A stretch of 64,000 bases of DNA from AP-15 sp963698995 (GTDB taxonomy: Bacteria > Pseudomonadota > Alphaproteobacteria > ATCC43930 > CGMCC-115725): positions 310,001 to 374,000 of the forward strand of contig CAVOTD010000007.1 in the NCBI GenBank assembly GCA_963698995.1. The letters are read 5' to 3'. Both the position numbers and the translations under genes were made by a program. The notes under the pieces were generated by a model, which worked only from the letters and a program-made list of their open reading frames with translations, made no database searches and was not told the DNA's origin. Below, one piece after another: positions 36,286-45,879 of the stretch (its first letter is position 1; every line of letters starts with the position of its first letter).

Positions 36286-36516
36286 ATGGCTTCTAAGATG
36301 AAAAGGCGCTTCGCGGCGCTCGCGACGGTTCTGCTCGTGGCTGGCTGCAGCGGCGCGCGTTTGACTGCCTGCCAATGCCCCAAGCCCGTCGCCTACGATG
36401 AGGTGACCCTGAAGAAAATCTCGCAAGCACTGCGGGCATTGCCGTCCGACAATGTTCTTCATCAGGCGATGGAGGACTACGAATACGAACGCGACGACCT
36501 CCGCTTTTGTCCCTGA
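36286..36516 (+). CDS. Small lipoprotein, spanin-like
   Basis: From ATG 36286 (MASKMKRRFAALATVLLVAG) with a lipobox LVAGCSG, giving a lipidated cysteine. The mature part is short and polar with two more cysteines (ACQC) and ends DDLRFCP. Position after the endolysin fits an Rz1-type outer-membrane spanin. No coiled-coil partner is obvious. The frame extends to 36262. It is the last gene of the phage element. Confidence 0.6.
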   Translation: MASKMKRRFAALATVLLVAGCSGARLTACQCPKPVAYDEVTLKKISQALRALPSDNVLHQAMEDYEYERDDLRFCP

Positions 36517-36657
36517 ACCCTCCACGCGGAAGAGTGTCTGATCCCCGAGAGAACGCATCGGGCGGGTTATTCCGACATAAAATCGGCGCGGCGCTTAGTG
36601 CTCGCAATAACGAGCTTGTCGGCTTAAAAGGTGCGGTCCACGTGCATCAGAGCTGCC

Positions 36658-37896
36658 ATGCCCGAAGATTTCTACCGCATCAAGCGCCTCCCCCCTTACG
36701 TTTTCAACGAGGTCAATGCGCTGAAGGCAAAGGCGCGCAGCGCCGGGCGAGACGTCATCGATCTCGGCATGGGTAATCCCGACGGTCCGACACCACCTCA
36801 TATTGTCGCCAAGCTTGTCGGGGCGGTGCAAAACCCGAAGGCCCACGGATACTCGGTGTCTCGGGGAATTCCCGGGCTGCGCCGCGCCTGCGCGGCCTAT
36901 TACGCCCGCCGCTTCGAGGTCGAACTCGATCCCGAGCGCGAGGTCATCGTCACCCTCGGCTCCAAGGAAGGCCTCGCCAATTTGGCCCAGGCGATCACCG
37001 CGCCCGGCGATATCGTCCTCGTCCCTAACCCCTGTTATCCGATCCACGCTTTTGGCTTTATCATGGCGGGCGCCTCAATCCGCCACGTGCCGGTCGGCCC
37101 GGAATTCGACTTCCTTGGTGAGCTAAAGAAGGCAGTGCGGCATAGCGTCCCGCCGCCGCTTGCGATCGTTCTCAATTTTCCGGCCAATCCGACCGCACAG
37201 ACTGTCGATCTCGACTTTTACCGCGAGATCGTCGCGTTTTGCCGGCAGCACGACATCGTCGTGCTGTCCGACATCGCCTATGCCGAGATCTATTTCGACG
37301 ACAAGCCGCCGCCCTCGATTCTCGAAGTGCCGGGCGCCCGAGACATCGCGGTCGAATTTTCCTCGCTAAGCAAGACCTATTCGATGGCGGGCTGGCGCAT
37401 CGGTTTTGCCGTCGGCAATCAGCGACTTATCGCGGCCTTGGCACGGGTCAAATCGTATCTCGATTACGGCGCTTTCACGCCGATCCAAGTGGCGGCGACC
37501 GCGGCGCTTAACGGGCCGCAAGACTGCATCGCCGAAACTCGTGAGCGCTATCGCGCTCGGCGCGATGTTGTAATTGACGGTTTGCGACAAGCCGGTTGGG
37601 AGCTTCCTGTGCCCGACGCGACTATGTTCGCCTGGGCGCCGATCCCGCCCGCCTTTCAAGCAATCGGCAGCCTCGCTTTTTCTAAGCTCTTGCTCGAGCG
37701 GGCTAATGTCGCGGTGTCGCCGGGCATCGGCTTCGGCGAATACGGCGAGGGCTTCGTCCGTATCGCCCTCGTCGAGAACCGCCAGCGCCTGCGCCAAGCA
37801 ACGCGCAACATCAAAGCCTTCTTCTCCGGCCGCAACGACGTCGCCGACTTGCGGCGCGGCGACCACAACCTTGCCGCTGCGGCGTCGTGGGAGTGA
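36658..37896 (+). CDS. PLP-dependent aminotransferase, class I/II (alanine/LL-DAP-type)
   Basis: A 412-residue aminotransferase of the alanine or LL-diaminopimelate type, common in Alphaproteobacteria. I chose ATG 36658 (MPEDFYRIKRLPPYVFNEVN). The PLP-binding pattern is visible: LGMGNPDGPTPP, VTLGSKEGLANLAQA, IVLNFPANPTAQTVDLDFY, VLSDIAYAEIYFD and the lysine in SLSKTYSMAGWRIGFAVGN. Substrate specificity cannot be set from sequence alone. It begins after 141 bp of non-coding DNA past the phage lipoprotein. Confidence 0.88.
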   Translation: MPEDFYRIKRLPPYVFNEVNALKAKARSAGRDVIDLGMGNPDGPTPPHIVAKLVGAVQNPKAHGYSVSRGIPGLRRACAAYYARRFEVELDPEREVIVTLGSKEGLANLAQAITAPGDIVLVPNPCYPIHAFGFIMAGASIRHVPVGPEFDFLGELKKAVRHSVPPPLAIVLNFPANPTAQTVDLDFYREIVAFCRQHDIVVLSDIAYAEIYFDDKPPPSILEVPGARDIAVEFSSLSKTYSMAGWRIGFAVGNQRLIAALARVKSYLDYGAFTPIQVAATAALNGPQDCIAETRERYRARRDVVIDGLRQAGWELPVPDATMFAWAPIPPAFQAIGSLAFSKLLLERANVAVSPGIGFGEYGEGFVRIALVENRQRLRQATRNIKAFFSGRNDVADLRRGDHNLAAAASWE

Positions 37897-37948
37897 CACT
37901 GGCGCGAGGGGGCTGGTCCAGGCTGACGCTTCGGCCAGAGGGTAGCTA

Positions 37949-38427
37949 ATGGATCAATCCGGCTTGCGAGAGAGATGGCATAGTCGGCTTGCGAGCGTCG
38001 CCGCCGAGCGTCTGGGTCGGGTTACCCGAAAGGAAGCACTCGACCTCCTCGACGTAGCCCACGCCGCCCGTGGTCATGCCTACGCCCCCTATTCGAAATT
38101 CGCGGTCGGCGCCGCCATTTTATGCGAGAACGACAGAGTTTTTGCTGGAGCCAACGTCGAGAATGCTTCGTACGGCTGACGATCTGCGCGGAACGCGTCG
38201 CGGCGTTCACCGCGGTCAGCGCCGGTTGCCGAGCACTCAGCGCGATTGGCCGTCATAGCCGACTTTCCGCGGCCTATCCCCCTTGTGTATCATGCCGCCA
38301 GGTTCTTGTCGAGTTTACGCGCCGGGCCCCGATGATCATGGCAAATGTAGCAGGCGAAATCGAGGTGCGCAGCATCGACGAATTGCTACCGCTTAGTTTC
38401 GAAATGCATCATCTCGATAGAAAGTGA
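37949..38427 (+). CDS. cdd: Cytidine deaminase (frameshifted)
   Basis: Zinc-dependent deamination of cytidine and deoxycytidine in pyrimidine salvage. The first frame gives AARGHAYAPYSKFAVGAAIL and AGANVENASYG, then stops at 38179. The next frame continues LTICAERVAAFTAVSAG and PPCVSCRQVLVEFTRRAP to 38427. The zinc cysteines (ICAER, PCVSC) lie in the second frame. Supplying one C between GGC and TGA near 38177 restores a roughly 159-residue protein. A sequencing error is as likely as real decay. Confidence 0.82.
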
Positions 38428-39248
38428 GAGAACGTCGCGCCTCCTTAGCGCCGGCAAGTCAATCCTGCTTTGCGGGCAGGGTACGATTGTTGACATAGGC
38501 TACGATCCGCTCGCCGCCTAATCCGCGAGTTGGTCGCACCGGCTCACTTGCCCAGCACCTCGCGGCGATCGATCAACTGGTGTGCCACCGTCGCTTGGCG
38601 CGCGCGCTGCCATACTCGTGTGACTGCTCCACCCAACGTCGAAGTCCATCAGCTCGAGACCGGCAGGCACATCGACGACGAGGTTGTCGATGCCGCGCCG
38701 TCCCACGCCTCTGGTCGCCGAAGATCGCGGACCTCGCCACGAGGTCCAAAGAACTTTAGGGCCATACCGTGCTGCCAAACCGCGCGGTCTCATCGGCGGC
38801 GAAGGGAAACGCGACGGGGGGCAGATTGGGCGGTCCCAGGCGCTCTTCATCAAACAGCCACATGGGCAGGTTCATATCAGCGGCGAGGCTTGGCGAAAAA
38901 AAAGAGGTATCGCTGTCTGACGCCCCTGGGTGGCCAACCGTAGCTTACTGGCTGGAGATCTTAATACCTTTTTATCGATATCCGTCGCAACTATCTGTAG
39001 TGGTAAATATTGATAATACCTGAAAGATGAGTATAAGTAATCTGCGCGATCAAGCGGCGCCGAAGTTACGCCCCCCAGCTTGCAATAAATTAGCGCATTG
39101 GTATGTCGGCAGTGTCAAACCAACCACGCCTCCTCAAAAGCGACGGAGTTGAAATGATGGCCAACGGCCCACAGAACGGAGTTTTGGGGCGGTGCGAATT
39201 GCAAAAGATCCGGCGTTCACGATCTCGAATGGTGTTGCACTGTTGCAC
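38428..39248. other. Decayed DNA between cdd and the IS630 element
   Basis: About 820 bp without an intact gene. The minus strand around 38520-38910 has protein-like stretches in different frames (MNLPMWLFDEERLGPPNLPP, then RDLRRPEAWDGAASTTSS), consistent with a broken gene I cannot name. Nothing was found from 38950 to 39248 apart from AT-richer sequence. Confidence 0.4.
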
Positions 39249-40342
39249 TAGTGGACCGTAACAACTGAACTGGGAGTGAAGCGACGGGTCGGGTCGCGGT
39301 AGCTCCACTTGATGGGTTTGGGAGCCGTTGTAGTGACGGATGTAGCGCATGAGCTTGCGGCGCAAGTCGGTGACCGAGGTGAAGACGCCGCGGGCGATGA
39401 CGTCGCGCTCGATCTTGGCGAACCAGAGTTCGACCTGGTTGAGCCAGGAGGAGTAGGTCGGAGTGAAGTGCAGATGGACTTTGGGGTGCCGATCCAGGAA
39501 TTGGTCGACCCGCTTGGTCTTGTGGGCCGAGAGGTTGTCGGCAATCAGGTGAATCTCTTTGCCGCGCGGCTGGTTGACGACGATGTCGGCCAGGAAGGCG
39601 ACAAACTCCGCTGAGTGTGCCGCGCGGCGGTTTTGCCCAGCACCTCGCCGGTCTTGGTGTTGAACGCGGCGTACAGCGACAGCGTGCCGTGTCGGTAGTA
39701 CTCAAAGCCGTGCCGCTCGACCCGCCCCGGCGACAGCGGCAGCACCGGATCCAGCCGGTCCAGGGCCTGGATGGCGGTCTTTTCGTCGACGCAGAACACC
39801 GCCGCATGCGGCGGCGGGTTGACATACAGTCCAATAATATCGGCCGCCTTGTTCTCAAAGTCCGGGTCTTCGGAAGCCATGTAGCGTTCGATCCGATGCG
39901 GCTTAAGTCCGTGCTTCGCGCCACACCCGCGCCACCATCATGTGCCTGATCGTCAGCGCCCAACCCAGCCTGCGCGTGCTCCAGTGCGTCGACCCGTCGG
40001 CGGCTTACGCTTGAGCGTCCATTCCAGAATCCGCGCCTCCAGCGCCGGCGTCAGCGTGCTGGCCACTGCCCGGCGTGCCGACTGAACAGCCCTGCCAGCC
40101 GTTCCCGAAATCGCTTGCTCCAGCGATCGATAAACGCATCATTGCAGTCCAGCTTGTCGCGAATCGCCGCCCAGGTATGGCCCGCTTCCAGCAGCAACAT
40201 CAGCCGCGCCCGCCGCCCATCATCGGCTCGCCCGCTCCGGCTCGTCGCTCGCTGGTTCAGTTCCATACGTTCCAATCCCGTCAGTTCGATCGTGCTCTTC
40301 ATGAACACGATCATACTACCTTTTCATGCGTTACAACCAATA
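39249..40342 (-). mobile_element. IS630-family insertion sequence, degenerate
   Basis: About 1.1 kb, the usual size for IS630. The outer ends TA-GTGGACCGTAAC (39249 onward) and, on the other strand, TATTGGTTGTAAC (ending at 40342) share an imperfect inverted repeat, and TA at both ends matches the family's TA target. The transposase on the minus strand is split into frames. Confidence 0.7.
39258..40314 (-). pseudogene. IS630-family transposase, frameshifted
   Basis: The N-terminal part (40051-40314) has an HTH (GRRARLMLLLEAGHTWAAIR). The catalytic DDE residues occur in two later frames: FCVDEKTAIQALDRLDP, ETG-type HGFEYYRHGTLSLYAAFNTK, HLIADNLSAHKTKRVDQF and SSWLNQVELWFAKIER. The chain stops and changes frame at least twice, so the element should be unable to move alone. 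An intergenic part (39881-40050) is unreadable in one frame. Confidence 0.75.
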
Positions 40343-40941
40343 GTGTCCGTACCCCCGGCTTGCGGCCGGCGAATAGCCTTGGGATAACAAATTTGGGTGA
40401 AAATACGATCGTATTATGAACGAAACGGAAAGATCGTCAGCGGCTCGACCCGAAGAGATCCAACGGGCCGACTTCGCAAAACTCCTTTAGTTAGCGCGCG
40501 GTTACGTGCGCATTTGAGCAATTCGTTCCCGGTGAAGCCGGATGTGCCGGTACAGCCCTCAAAACTTGATACCTAACTAACTCTTCGGCCGCCTTTAACG
40601 CGCCAAATTGGGCAATCCCTTTCTCGCCCCCGCCTTGAGTATGGCCGATGCGGGTATTTCCGATCCCGACATCGCCAAATTTTTGTCGGACGTTTCGGGC
40701 ACAGCCTCCAAAATCGAAAAAGACTTTTTTTTTCAACCCTGACGAATGACGTTGATGCAGCTCCTAAACCGCTGACGTTTTAACGCCCAGTCCAACTTCC
40801 TCGTCAGCTTCAGACGCTGAGAGGACTGAGCGGACGAGCGAGCGTGTAAAACCCTGGCCCGAACGGGCCCTTCTGTCGCGACGGCTCACAGCAAGATCAC
40901 ATCGAGAGCTGTTTGGACATGTCACTTTGCATCCGCCAAGT
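40343..40941. other. Intergenic, unassigned
   Basis: No intact gene. A plus-strand frame ending at 40740 (LGNPFLAPALSMADAGISDP, then a run of T's and a stop) looks like a protein C terminus, possibly a remnant. A minus-strand frame at 40491-40736 is its shadow. Confidence 0.35.
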
Positions 40942-40970
40942 TTGACTTTGCCCAGCCCGCTACCTATTTT
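40942..40970 (+). promoter_or_regulatory. Candidate rpmJ promoter
   Basis: A -35 TTGACT (40942-40947), a 17-bp spacer and -10 TATTTT (40965-40970). The rpmJ ATG follows 25 bases downstream of the -10. Confidence 0.55.
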
Positions 40971-40994
40971 CGTGAATTCGCGAGGGATACGGGT

Positions 40995-41120
40995 ATGAAG
41001 ATTGTCAATTCGCTGAAGTCATTGAGAAAGCGCGACAAGAACTGCCGCATCGTGCGCCGCAAGGGGCGCGTCTACATCATCAACAAGGCCAACCCGCGGT
41101 ACAAGGCACGGCAGGGCTGA
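40995..41120 (+). CDS. rpmJ: 50S ribosomal protein L36
   Basis: A 41-residue basic protein MKIVNSLKSLRKRDKNCRIV followed by RRKGRVYIINKANPRYKARQ and a final G. This is the alphaproteobacterial L36 form, which keeps only one of the zinc cysteines. It has its own promoter-like sequence and is followed by the glycolate oxidase operon. Confidence 0.95.
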   Translation: MKIVNSLKSLRKRDKNCRIVRRKGRVYIINKANPRYKARQG

Positions 41121-41154
41121 CCGCGGGCGTAGGCGACGCTGCCGGATCGTGCCG

Positions 41155-42642
41155 ATGAAGATGCCGGCGCCGGATGCCGCGGTAATCGAGCGCCACGCTG
41201 AAATCGTCGAGGCGCTCCGCAAAATTGTGCCGGGTGAAGGCGTCATCGTCTCCGAGGCGGAACGCCGGGCTTATGAGAGCGACGGGCTGACCGCCTACCG
41301 GCAGCTTCCGCTAATCGTCGTGCTGCCCTCGACCGTCGCGCAAGCCGCGGCGGTGCTGCGCTATTGCAGCGCGACGGGGGTCAAGGTCGTGCCGCGGGGA
41401 GCCGGCACCTCGCTGTCGGGGGGCGCGCTGCCCTTGGCCGACGGCGTGCTGCTCGGCATGGCAAAGTTCAGTCGGATCCTTGAAGTTGATTACGACAATC
41501 GCTGCGCAATTGTTCAGCCTGGAGTTACCAATCTCGCGATCAGCAAGGCGGTCGAGCAGGCCGGATTCTATTATGCGCCGGATCCCTCGAGCCAGATCGC
41601 CTGCACGATCGGCGGCAATGTCGCCGAGAATTCGGGCGGCGTGCATTGTCTCAAATACGGGCTGACGACAAACAACATCCTCGGCATCGAGATGGTGCTG
41701 ATGGGCGGCGAGATCATCCGCATCGGCGGCAAGCACCTCGATGCCGGAGGTTATGATCTGCTCGGTGTAATGACGGGATCCGAAGGCCTCCTCGGGGTCG
41801 TGACTGAGGTGACCGTGCGCATTCTGCCCAAGCCCACCACGGCTCGGGCGTTGTTGATCGGCTTCACGGCCACCGAGGATGCCGGCAATTGCGTCGCAGC
41901 GGTGATTGGCGCCGGGATCATTCCGGCTGGCATGGAGATGATGGACAGACCTGCGGTCCACGCCGCCGAGGCCTTTGTCCAGGTGGGCTATCCGCTCGAT
42001 GCCGAGGCGCTGCTGATTGTCGAGCTCGACGGCGCGCCGGCTGAGGTCGACCATCTGATCGACAAGGTCGAGGCAATCGCCCGCGACCACAGGGCCGCAA
42101 CGATCCAACGCAGCCGCGATGACGCCGAGCGGTTGGCCTTCTGGTCCGGGCGCAAGGCAGCTTTCCCGGCCGTCGGGCGGATCTCACCTGACTATTACTG
42201 CATGGACGGCACGATCCCGCGTGCGCGCCTGGCCGAGGTATTGAGTCGAATGCGCGGGCTCGCTGACCAATATGGGCTCGCGGTTGCGAACGTGTTCCAC
42301 GCGGGCGACGGCAATCTTCATCCGCTGATCCTCTACGACGCCAACAAGCCCGACCAAGTCGAGCGCGCCGAGGCCTTCGGCGCCGACATTCTGAGGCTCT
42401 GCGTCGAAGTCGGCGGTGTTCTGACCGGCGAGCACGGGGTCGGCGTCGAAAAACGCGACCTGATGGGAACGATGTTCGACGAAACCGATTTGGCGCATCA
42501 GCAGCGCCTTAAATGCGCCTTCGATCCCGCCGGGCTGCTCAACCCCGGTAAGGTGTTTCCGCAGCTTCATCGCTGCGCCGAACTCGGCCGCCTGCATGTT
42601 CACGCGGGCCGGCTGCCGTTTCCGGATCTGCCGCGCTTTTAG
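41155..42642 (+). CDS. glcD: Glycolate oxidase subunit GlcD (FAD-linked)
   Basis: The FAD-binding catalytic subunit that oxidises glycolate to glyoxylate. The PCMH FAD fold is shown by VVPRGAGTSLSGGALPLADG, DPSSQIACTIGGNVAENSGG and LLGVMTGSEGLLGVVTEVTV. The C-terminal domain has NVFHAGDGNLHPLILYD and GGVLTGEHGVGVEKRDLM. Start ATG 41155 or GTG 41149. It is the first gene of glcD-glcE-glcF. Confidence 0.94.
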   Translation: MKMPAPDAAVIERHAEIVEALRKIVPGEGVIVSEAERRAYESDGLTAYRQLPLIVVLPSTVAQAAAVLRYCSATGVKVVPRGAGTSLSGGALPLADGVLLGMAKFSRILEVDYDNRCAIVQPGVTNLAISKAVEQAGFYYAPDPSSQIACTIGGNVAENSGGVHCLKYGLTTNNILGIEMVLMGGEIIRIGGKHLDAGGYDLLGVMTGSEGLLGVVTEVTVRILPKPTTARALLIGFTATEDAGNCVAAVIGAGIIPAGMEMMDRPAVHAAEAFVQVGYPLDAEALLIVELDGAPAEVDHLIDKVEAIARDHRAATIQRSRDDAERLAFWSGRKAAFPAVGRISPDYYCMDGTIPRARLAEVLSRMRGLADQYGLAVANVFHAGDGNLHPLILYDANKPDQVERAEAFGADILRLCVEVGGVLTGEHGVGVEKRDLMGTMFDETDLAHQQRLKCAFDPAGLLNPGKVFPQLHRCAELGRLHVHAGRLPFPDLPRF

Positions 42643-42689
42643 GCGTTTGGGGGGCCATGAGCCTCTTCGCGCCCACCAATCTCGGCTAA

Positions 42690-43886
42690 TTGCGCGATGC
42701 CGTCGCCGAGGCGCTCACCGCAGAAGAGCCGGTTGAACTCGTCGGCGGCGGCTCGAAACGAGGGCTCGGCCGGCCGCTCCAATTGCCGCGCACCCTCGAC
42801 CTGTCACGCCTCGCCGCGATCCGCGATTATCAGCCGAGCGAGCTGGTCCTAACCGCCGCGGCCGCCACGCCGCTCGAGGAGGTCGAGGCGGCGCTCGCTG
42901 CGGCGGGGCAAATGCTGGCCTTCGAGCCCCCGGATTGGGGCGCACTTCTGGGGTTGGCGGTGTCGGCAGCCGGTCGTCGCACGCTGGGCGGCGTTCTCGC
43001 TTGCGATCTCTCAGGACCCCGCCGGATAAAGGCTGGTGCGGCACGCGACCATCTGCTCGGATTTCGCGGCGTCAGCGGGCGCGGCGAGATCTTCAAGGCC
43101 GGTGGTAAGGTCGTCAAAAATGTCACCGGCTACGACCTTTGCAAGCTGATGGCCGGGTCCTATGGGACGCTCGCCGCCCTCGAGGAGGTTACAGTGAAGG
43201 TGCTGCCCCGTCCGGAGGCGGCCGCGACAGTCGTGCTTTGCGGGCTTGATGCCGCCGCCGCGGTCCGCTCCCTCGGTCGGGCGCTCTCCTCGCCGCATGA
43301 GGTATCGGGCGCGGTCTTCTTGCCGCAACTCTCGACCGCCGCATTGACCCCGCTGTCGTGGGTCGGCGGGACAGCGGCGCTGCGCCTCGAGGGTCCGCCT
43401 CCGTCGGTAAATTACCGACGGGAGCGGCTACTCGCCGACCTCGCCGCAAATTGTGAAGCGACGGTGCTGGATGATGACGCGACCGCGCTATTCTGGAAGG
43501 CGATCAGGGATGTCGCACCTTTTGCCGGGCACGCTGATCGCGCGATCTGGCGCGTTTCAATCGCGCCTAGCCGCGGGGCCGAACTGGCCGGAGCCATCTC
43601 GGACCGCCTCGACGCCGACTGGTATCTCGATTGGGGAGGGGGCCTTCTGTGGGCGGCGATCGCGGGAGCCGAGGATGGTGGCGCTTCGGTCATCCGCGCG
43701 ACGATCCGCGGGGTGGATGAGCGCGGAACGGGTCACGCCACGCTGATCAAAGGTCCGCCCGAGCTGCGCCGCGCCGTCCCGGTCTTTGAGCCGCCGCCGC
43801 CGCTGGCGGCGCTCGCCGCTCGCGTGAAGGAGAGTTTCGACCCCCGCCGAATCCTCAATCCCGGACCCATGGTCGAAGGGGGCTAA
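42690..43886 (+). CDS. glcE: Glycolate oxidase subunit GlcE
   Basis: The second FAD-binding subunit. It has LVLTAAAATPLEEVEAALAA, RTLGGVLACDLSGPRRIKAG, GRGEIFKAGGKVVKNVTGYD and LCKLMAGSYGTLAALEEVTV. The natural start appears to be ATG 42657 (MSLFAPTNLG), but codon 11 is TAA (42687-42689) where a Glu codon is expected. The open part begins at a TTG right after it, with no ribosome binding site. Either a nonsense mutation or a sequencing error. Confidence 0.88.
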   Translation: MRDAVAEALTAEEPVELVGGGSKRGLGRPLQLPRTLDLSRLAAIRDYQPSELVLTAAAATPLEEVEAALAAAGQMLAFEPPDWGALLGLAVSAAGRRTLGGVLACDLSGPRRIKAGAARDHLLGFRGVSGRGEIFKAGGKVVKNVTGYDLCKLMAGSYGTLAALEEVTVKVLPRPEAAATVVLCGLDAAAAVRSLGRALSSPHEVSGAVFLPQLSTAALTPLSWVGGTAALRLEGPPPSVNYRRERLLADLAANCEATVLDDDATALFWKAIRDVAPFAGHADRAIWRVSIAPSRGAELAGAISDRLDADWYLDWGGGLLWAAIAGAEDGGASVIRATIRGVDERGTGHATLIKGPPELRRAVPVFEPPPPLAALAARVKESFDPRRILNPGPMVEGG

Positions 43887-43891
43887 GCCGG

Positions 43892-45277
43892 GTGCGGACC
43901 GATTTTACGTTGGCGCAGCTCGCCGATTCCGACACCGCCGAATCCGAGAAGGTGCTGCGGACCTGCACCCATTGCGGCTTTTGCACCGCGACCTGCCCAA
44001 CCTATGTCCTGCTTGGTGACGAGCTCGACAGCCCGCGCGGGCGGATTTATCTGATCAAAGAGATGCTCTCGGGCGGCGAGAAGGTCACTGCCGATACGGT
44101 CAAGCACATCGACCGCTGTCTTTCTTGTCTGGCCTGCATGACGACCTGTCCGTCGGGCGTTAATTATATGCATCTAGTCGACCACGCCCGGCGGTGGATC
44201 GAACGGAATTACCGACGACCGCGGGGCGAGCGAGCGCTTCGTCGGCTGCTCGGCACCGTCCTGTCGCGGCCGCTGCCGTTCCGTTTGGCGCTTCGCGGCG
44301 CGGCTCTCGTACAGCCCTTTGCGCGCGTGTTGTCTGGCCGGTTGGCGCCGCTGTTCGCGCTTGCCCCTGCCTCCGTGCCACCCGCTTCCCCAATGGACCG
44401 GCGCCGCCTGTTTCCGGCTGAAGGCGCACGGCGGATGCGAGTGGCTCTTTTACCGGGCTGTGCACAAAGGGTGCTGGCACCCGAAATCAACGAGGCGACG
44501 ATTCGGTTGTTGACCCGGCACGGTTGCGAGGTCGTTGTCGCGCGGGGCAGCAATTGTTGCGGAGCGCTCGTCCATCATCTCGGACAGGAAGCATCGGCGC
44601 TCGGCTTTGCGCGCGCCAACATCGATCAATGGGAGAGCGAGCGTCTTGCTTCCGGCCTCGACGCCATCGTGATCAACACCTCGGGTTGCGGCACGACTGT
44701 GAAAGATTACGGTTTTATGCTCCGCGAGGATCCGGCCTATGCCGAAACGGCGGCGCGGATCGCCTCTCTCGCCCGCGATATCACCGAGGTGATTGGCGTC
44801 CTCGGGCTCGGCGCGCCGTCGGGCGCTGGCACCGCGAGCCACCGGCGTGTGGCCTATCATTCCGCGTGCTCGATGCAGCACGGCCAGGGTATCCACGCCG
44901 GCCCACGAGTTCTCCTTACCGCAGCGGGGTTTGAGCCGGTCGAGGTGCCCGAGGGGCACCTCTGCTGCGGTTCGGCGGGAACCTACAACATATTGCAGCC
45001 GGAGATCGCGGCAGCACTATGCGATCGCAAACTGGCCAACATCGCGGCCATCGAGCCGGACGTGGTCGCGACCGGCAATATCGGCTGCATCACCCAGCTC
45101 GCCCGCGATTGCCCCGTTCCCGTCGTTCACACTGTCGAGTTGCTAGACTGGGCCACCGACGGCCCTGCCCCGAAAGCGTTATGGGCTGGTCAGCGGGCCC
45201 GCCGACGGGAAACGACCGGGACCATAAGCGACAAGGAAAGCACGGCAAGGCCGATCAGTGTCGGCTCTATCCAGTAG
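43892..45277 (+). CDS. glcF: Glycolate oxidase iron-sulphur subunit GlcF
   Basis: Passes electrons from glycolate to the quinone pool. Two 4Fe-4S motifs occur near the N terminus: CTHCGFCTATCP and CLSCLACMTTCP. Two CCG domains follow, SNCCGALVHHLG and HLCCGSAGTYNI. The 461 residues are longer than usual (about 430), and the last 30 overlap the convergent TVP38 gene. Confidence 0.94.
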   Translation: MRTDFTLAQLADSDTAESEKVLRTCTHCGFCTATCPTYVLLGDELDSPRGRIYLIKEMLSGGEKVTADTVKHIDRCLSCLACMTTCPSGVNYMHLVDHARRWIERNYRRPRGERALRRLLGTVLSRPLPFRLALRGAALVQPFARVLSGRLAPLFALAPASVPPASPMDRRRLFPAEGARRMRVALLPGCAQRVLAPEINEATIRLLTRHGCEVVVARGSNCCGALVHHLGQEASALGFARANIDQWESERLASGLDAIVINTSGCGTTVKDYGFMLREDPAYAETAARIASLARDITEVIGVLGLGAPSGAGTASHRRVAYHSACSMQHGQGIHAGPRVLLTAAGFEPVEVPEGHLCCGSAGTYNILQPEIAAALCDRKLANIAAIEPDVVATGNIGCITQLARDCPVPVVHTVELLDWATDGPAPKALWAGQRARRRETTGTISDKESTARPISVGSIQ

Positions 45278-45879
45278 GCGCTGCCAAGCATCAACCTCTC
45301 TCCTGCCGCGCCCAGCTCGACATAGGCGATGGTCATCGGCAACTGGCCGATCAGCGACCCGATCGTGTACGCCCCGAACGGCAGCCGCGTAAGCCCGAGC
45401 CCGTAATTCGCCAAGCTATGCGGCATAACAGGGATCAGCCGCAACATTGCCACCGAGCGCCAACCGCCACGCTCCACCCGCTGCAGGATCGGCCCGATAC
45501 GCGCGCGATGTTCGAGATCGATCCAGCCCGCACTGATATAACGTGCGATCAGAAAGCCTACTGCCGCCCCGGCGGTGCTGCCCAGTTCGGCCCAAAAGAT
45601 CCCCCATCCGACGCCGAACAGCATTCCGGCCGTGATGGCGAGCAAAGTCCGGGGGATGAATAGCAAGCTAGCCGCGACATGGACGGCGAGAAACCCCAAC
45701 GGCATCGCCGGATATCGCTCGAGAATTGAAGCGATCGTGACTGGATCGAGAAGCGCCCGCCAGCGCCAGGCGGCGACAGCCCCGATTGCGATCAGGCTGA
45801 GGATGGCGAAACGCGCGATGCGGCGAAAGCCAAGCGCCGGAAGGATCGCCGCCACTCCTTCGTCCTTCGTCGAGATCAT
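45190..45879 (-). CDS. TVP38/TMEM64-family membrane protein
   Basis: A 229-residue membrane protein with several hydrophobic helices (FAILSLIAIGAVAAWRWRAL, LGFLAVHVAASLLFI, IGSLIGQLPMTIAYVELGAA). The conserved SNARE-associated (VTT) core is visible in GVGWGIFWAELGSTAGAAVG and RLIPVMPHSLANYGLGLT. I chose ATG 45877-45879. The frame stays open upstream but overlaps the glycosyltransferase gene. Related proteins are thought to act in lipid or membrane homeostasis. Confidence 0.85.
   Translation of the reverse strand: MISTKDEGVAAILPALGFRRIARFAILSLIAIGAVAAWRWRALLDPVTIASILERYPAMPLGFLAVHVAASLLFIPRTLLAITAGMLFGVGWGIFWAELGSTAGAAVGFLIARYISAGWIDLEHRARIGPILQRVERGGWRSVAMLRLIPVMPHSLANYGLGLTRLPFGAYTIGSLIGQLPMTIAYVELGAAGERLMLGSAYWIEPTLIGLAVLSLSLMVPVVSRRRAR

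Noticed and set aside
7014..36657. Attachment-site repeats at the element borders
   Set aside because: The best match is a short AACCCTCC-like string near 7080 and again near 36520, too short and GC-ordinary to count as att.
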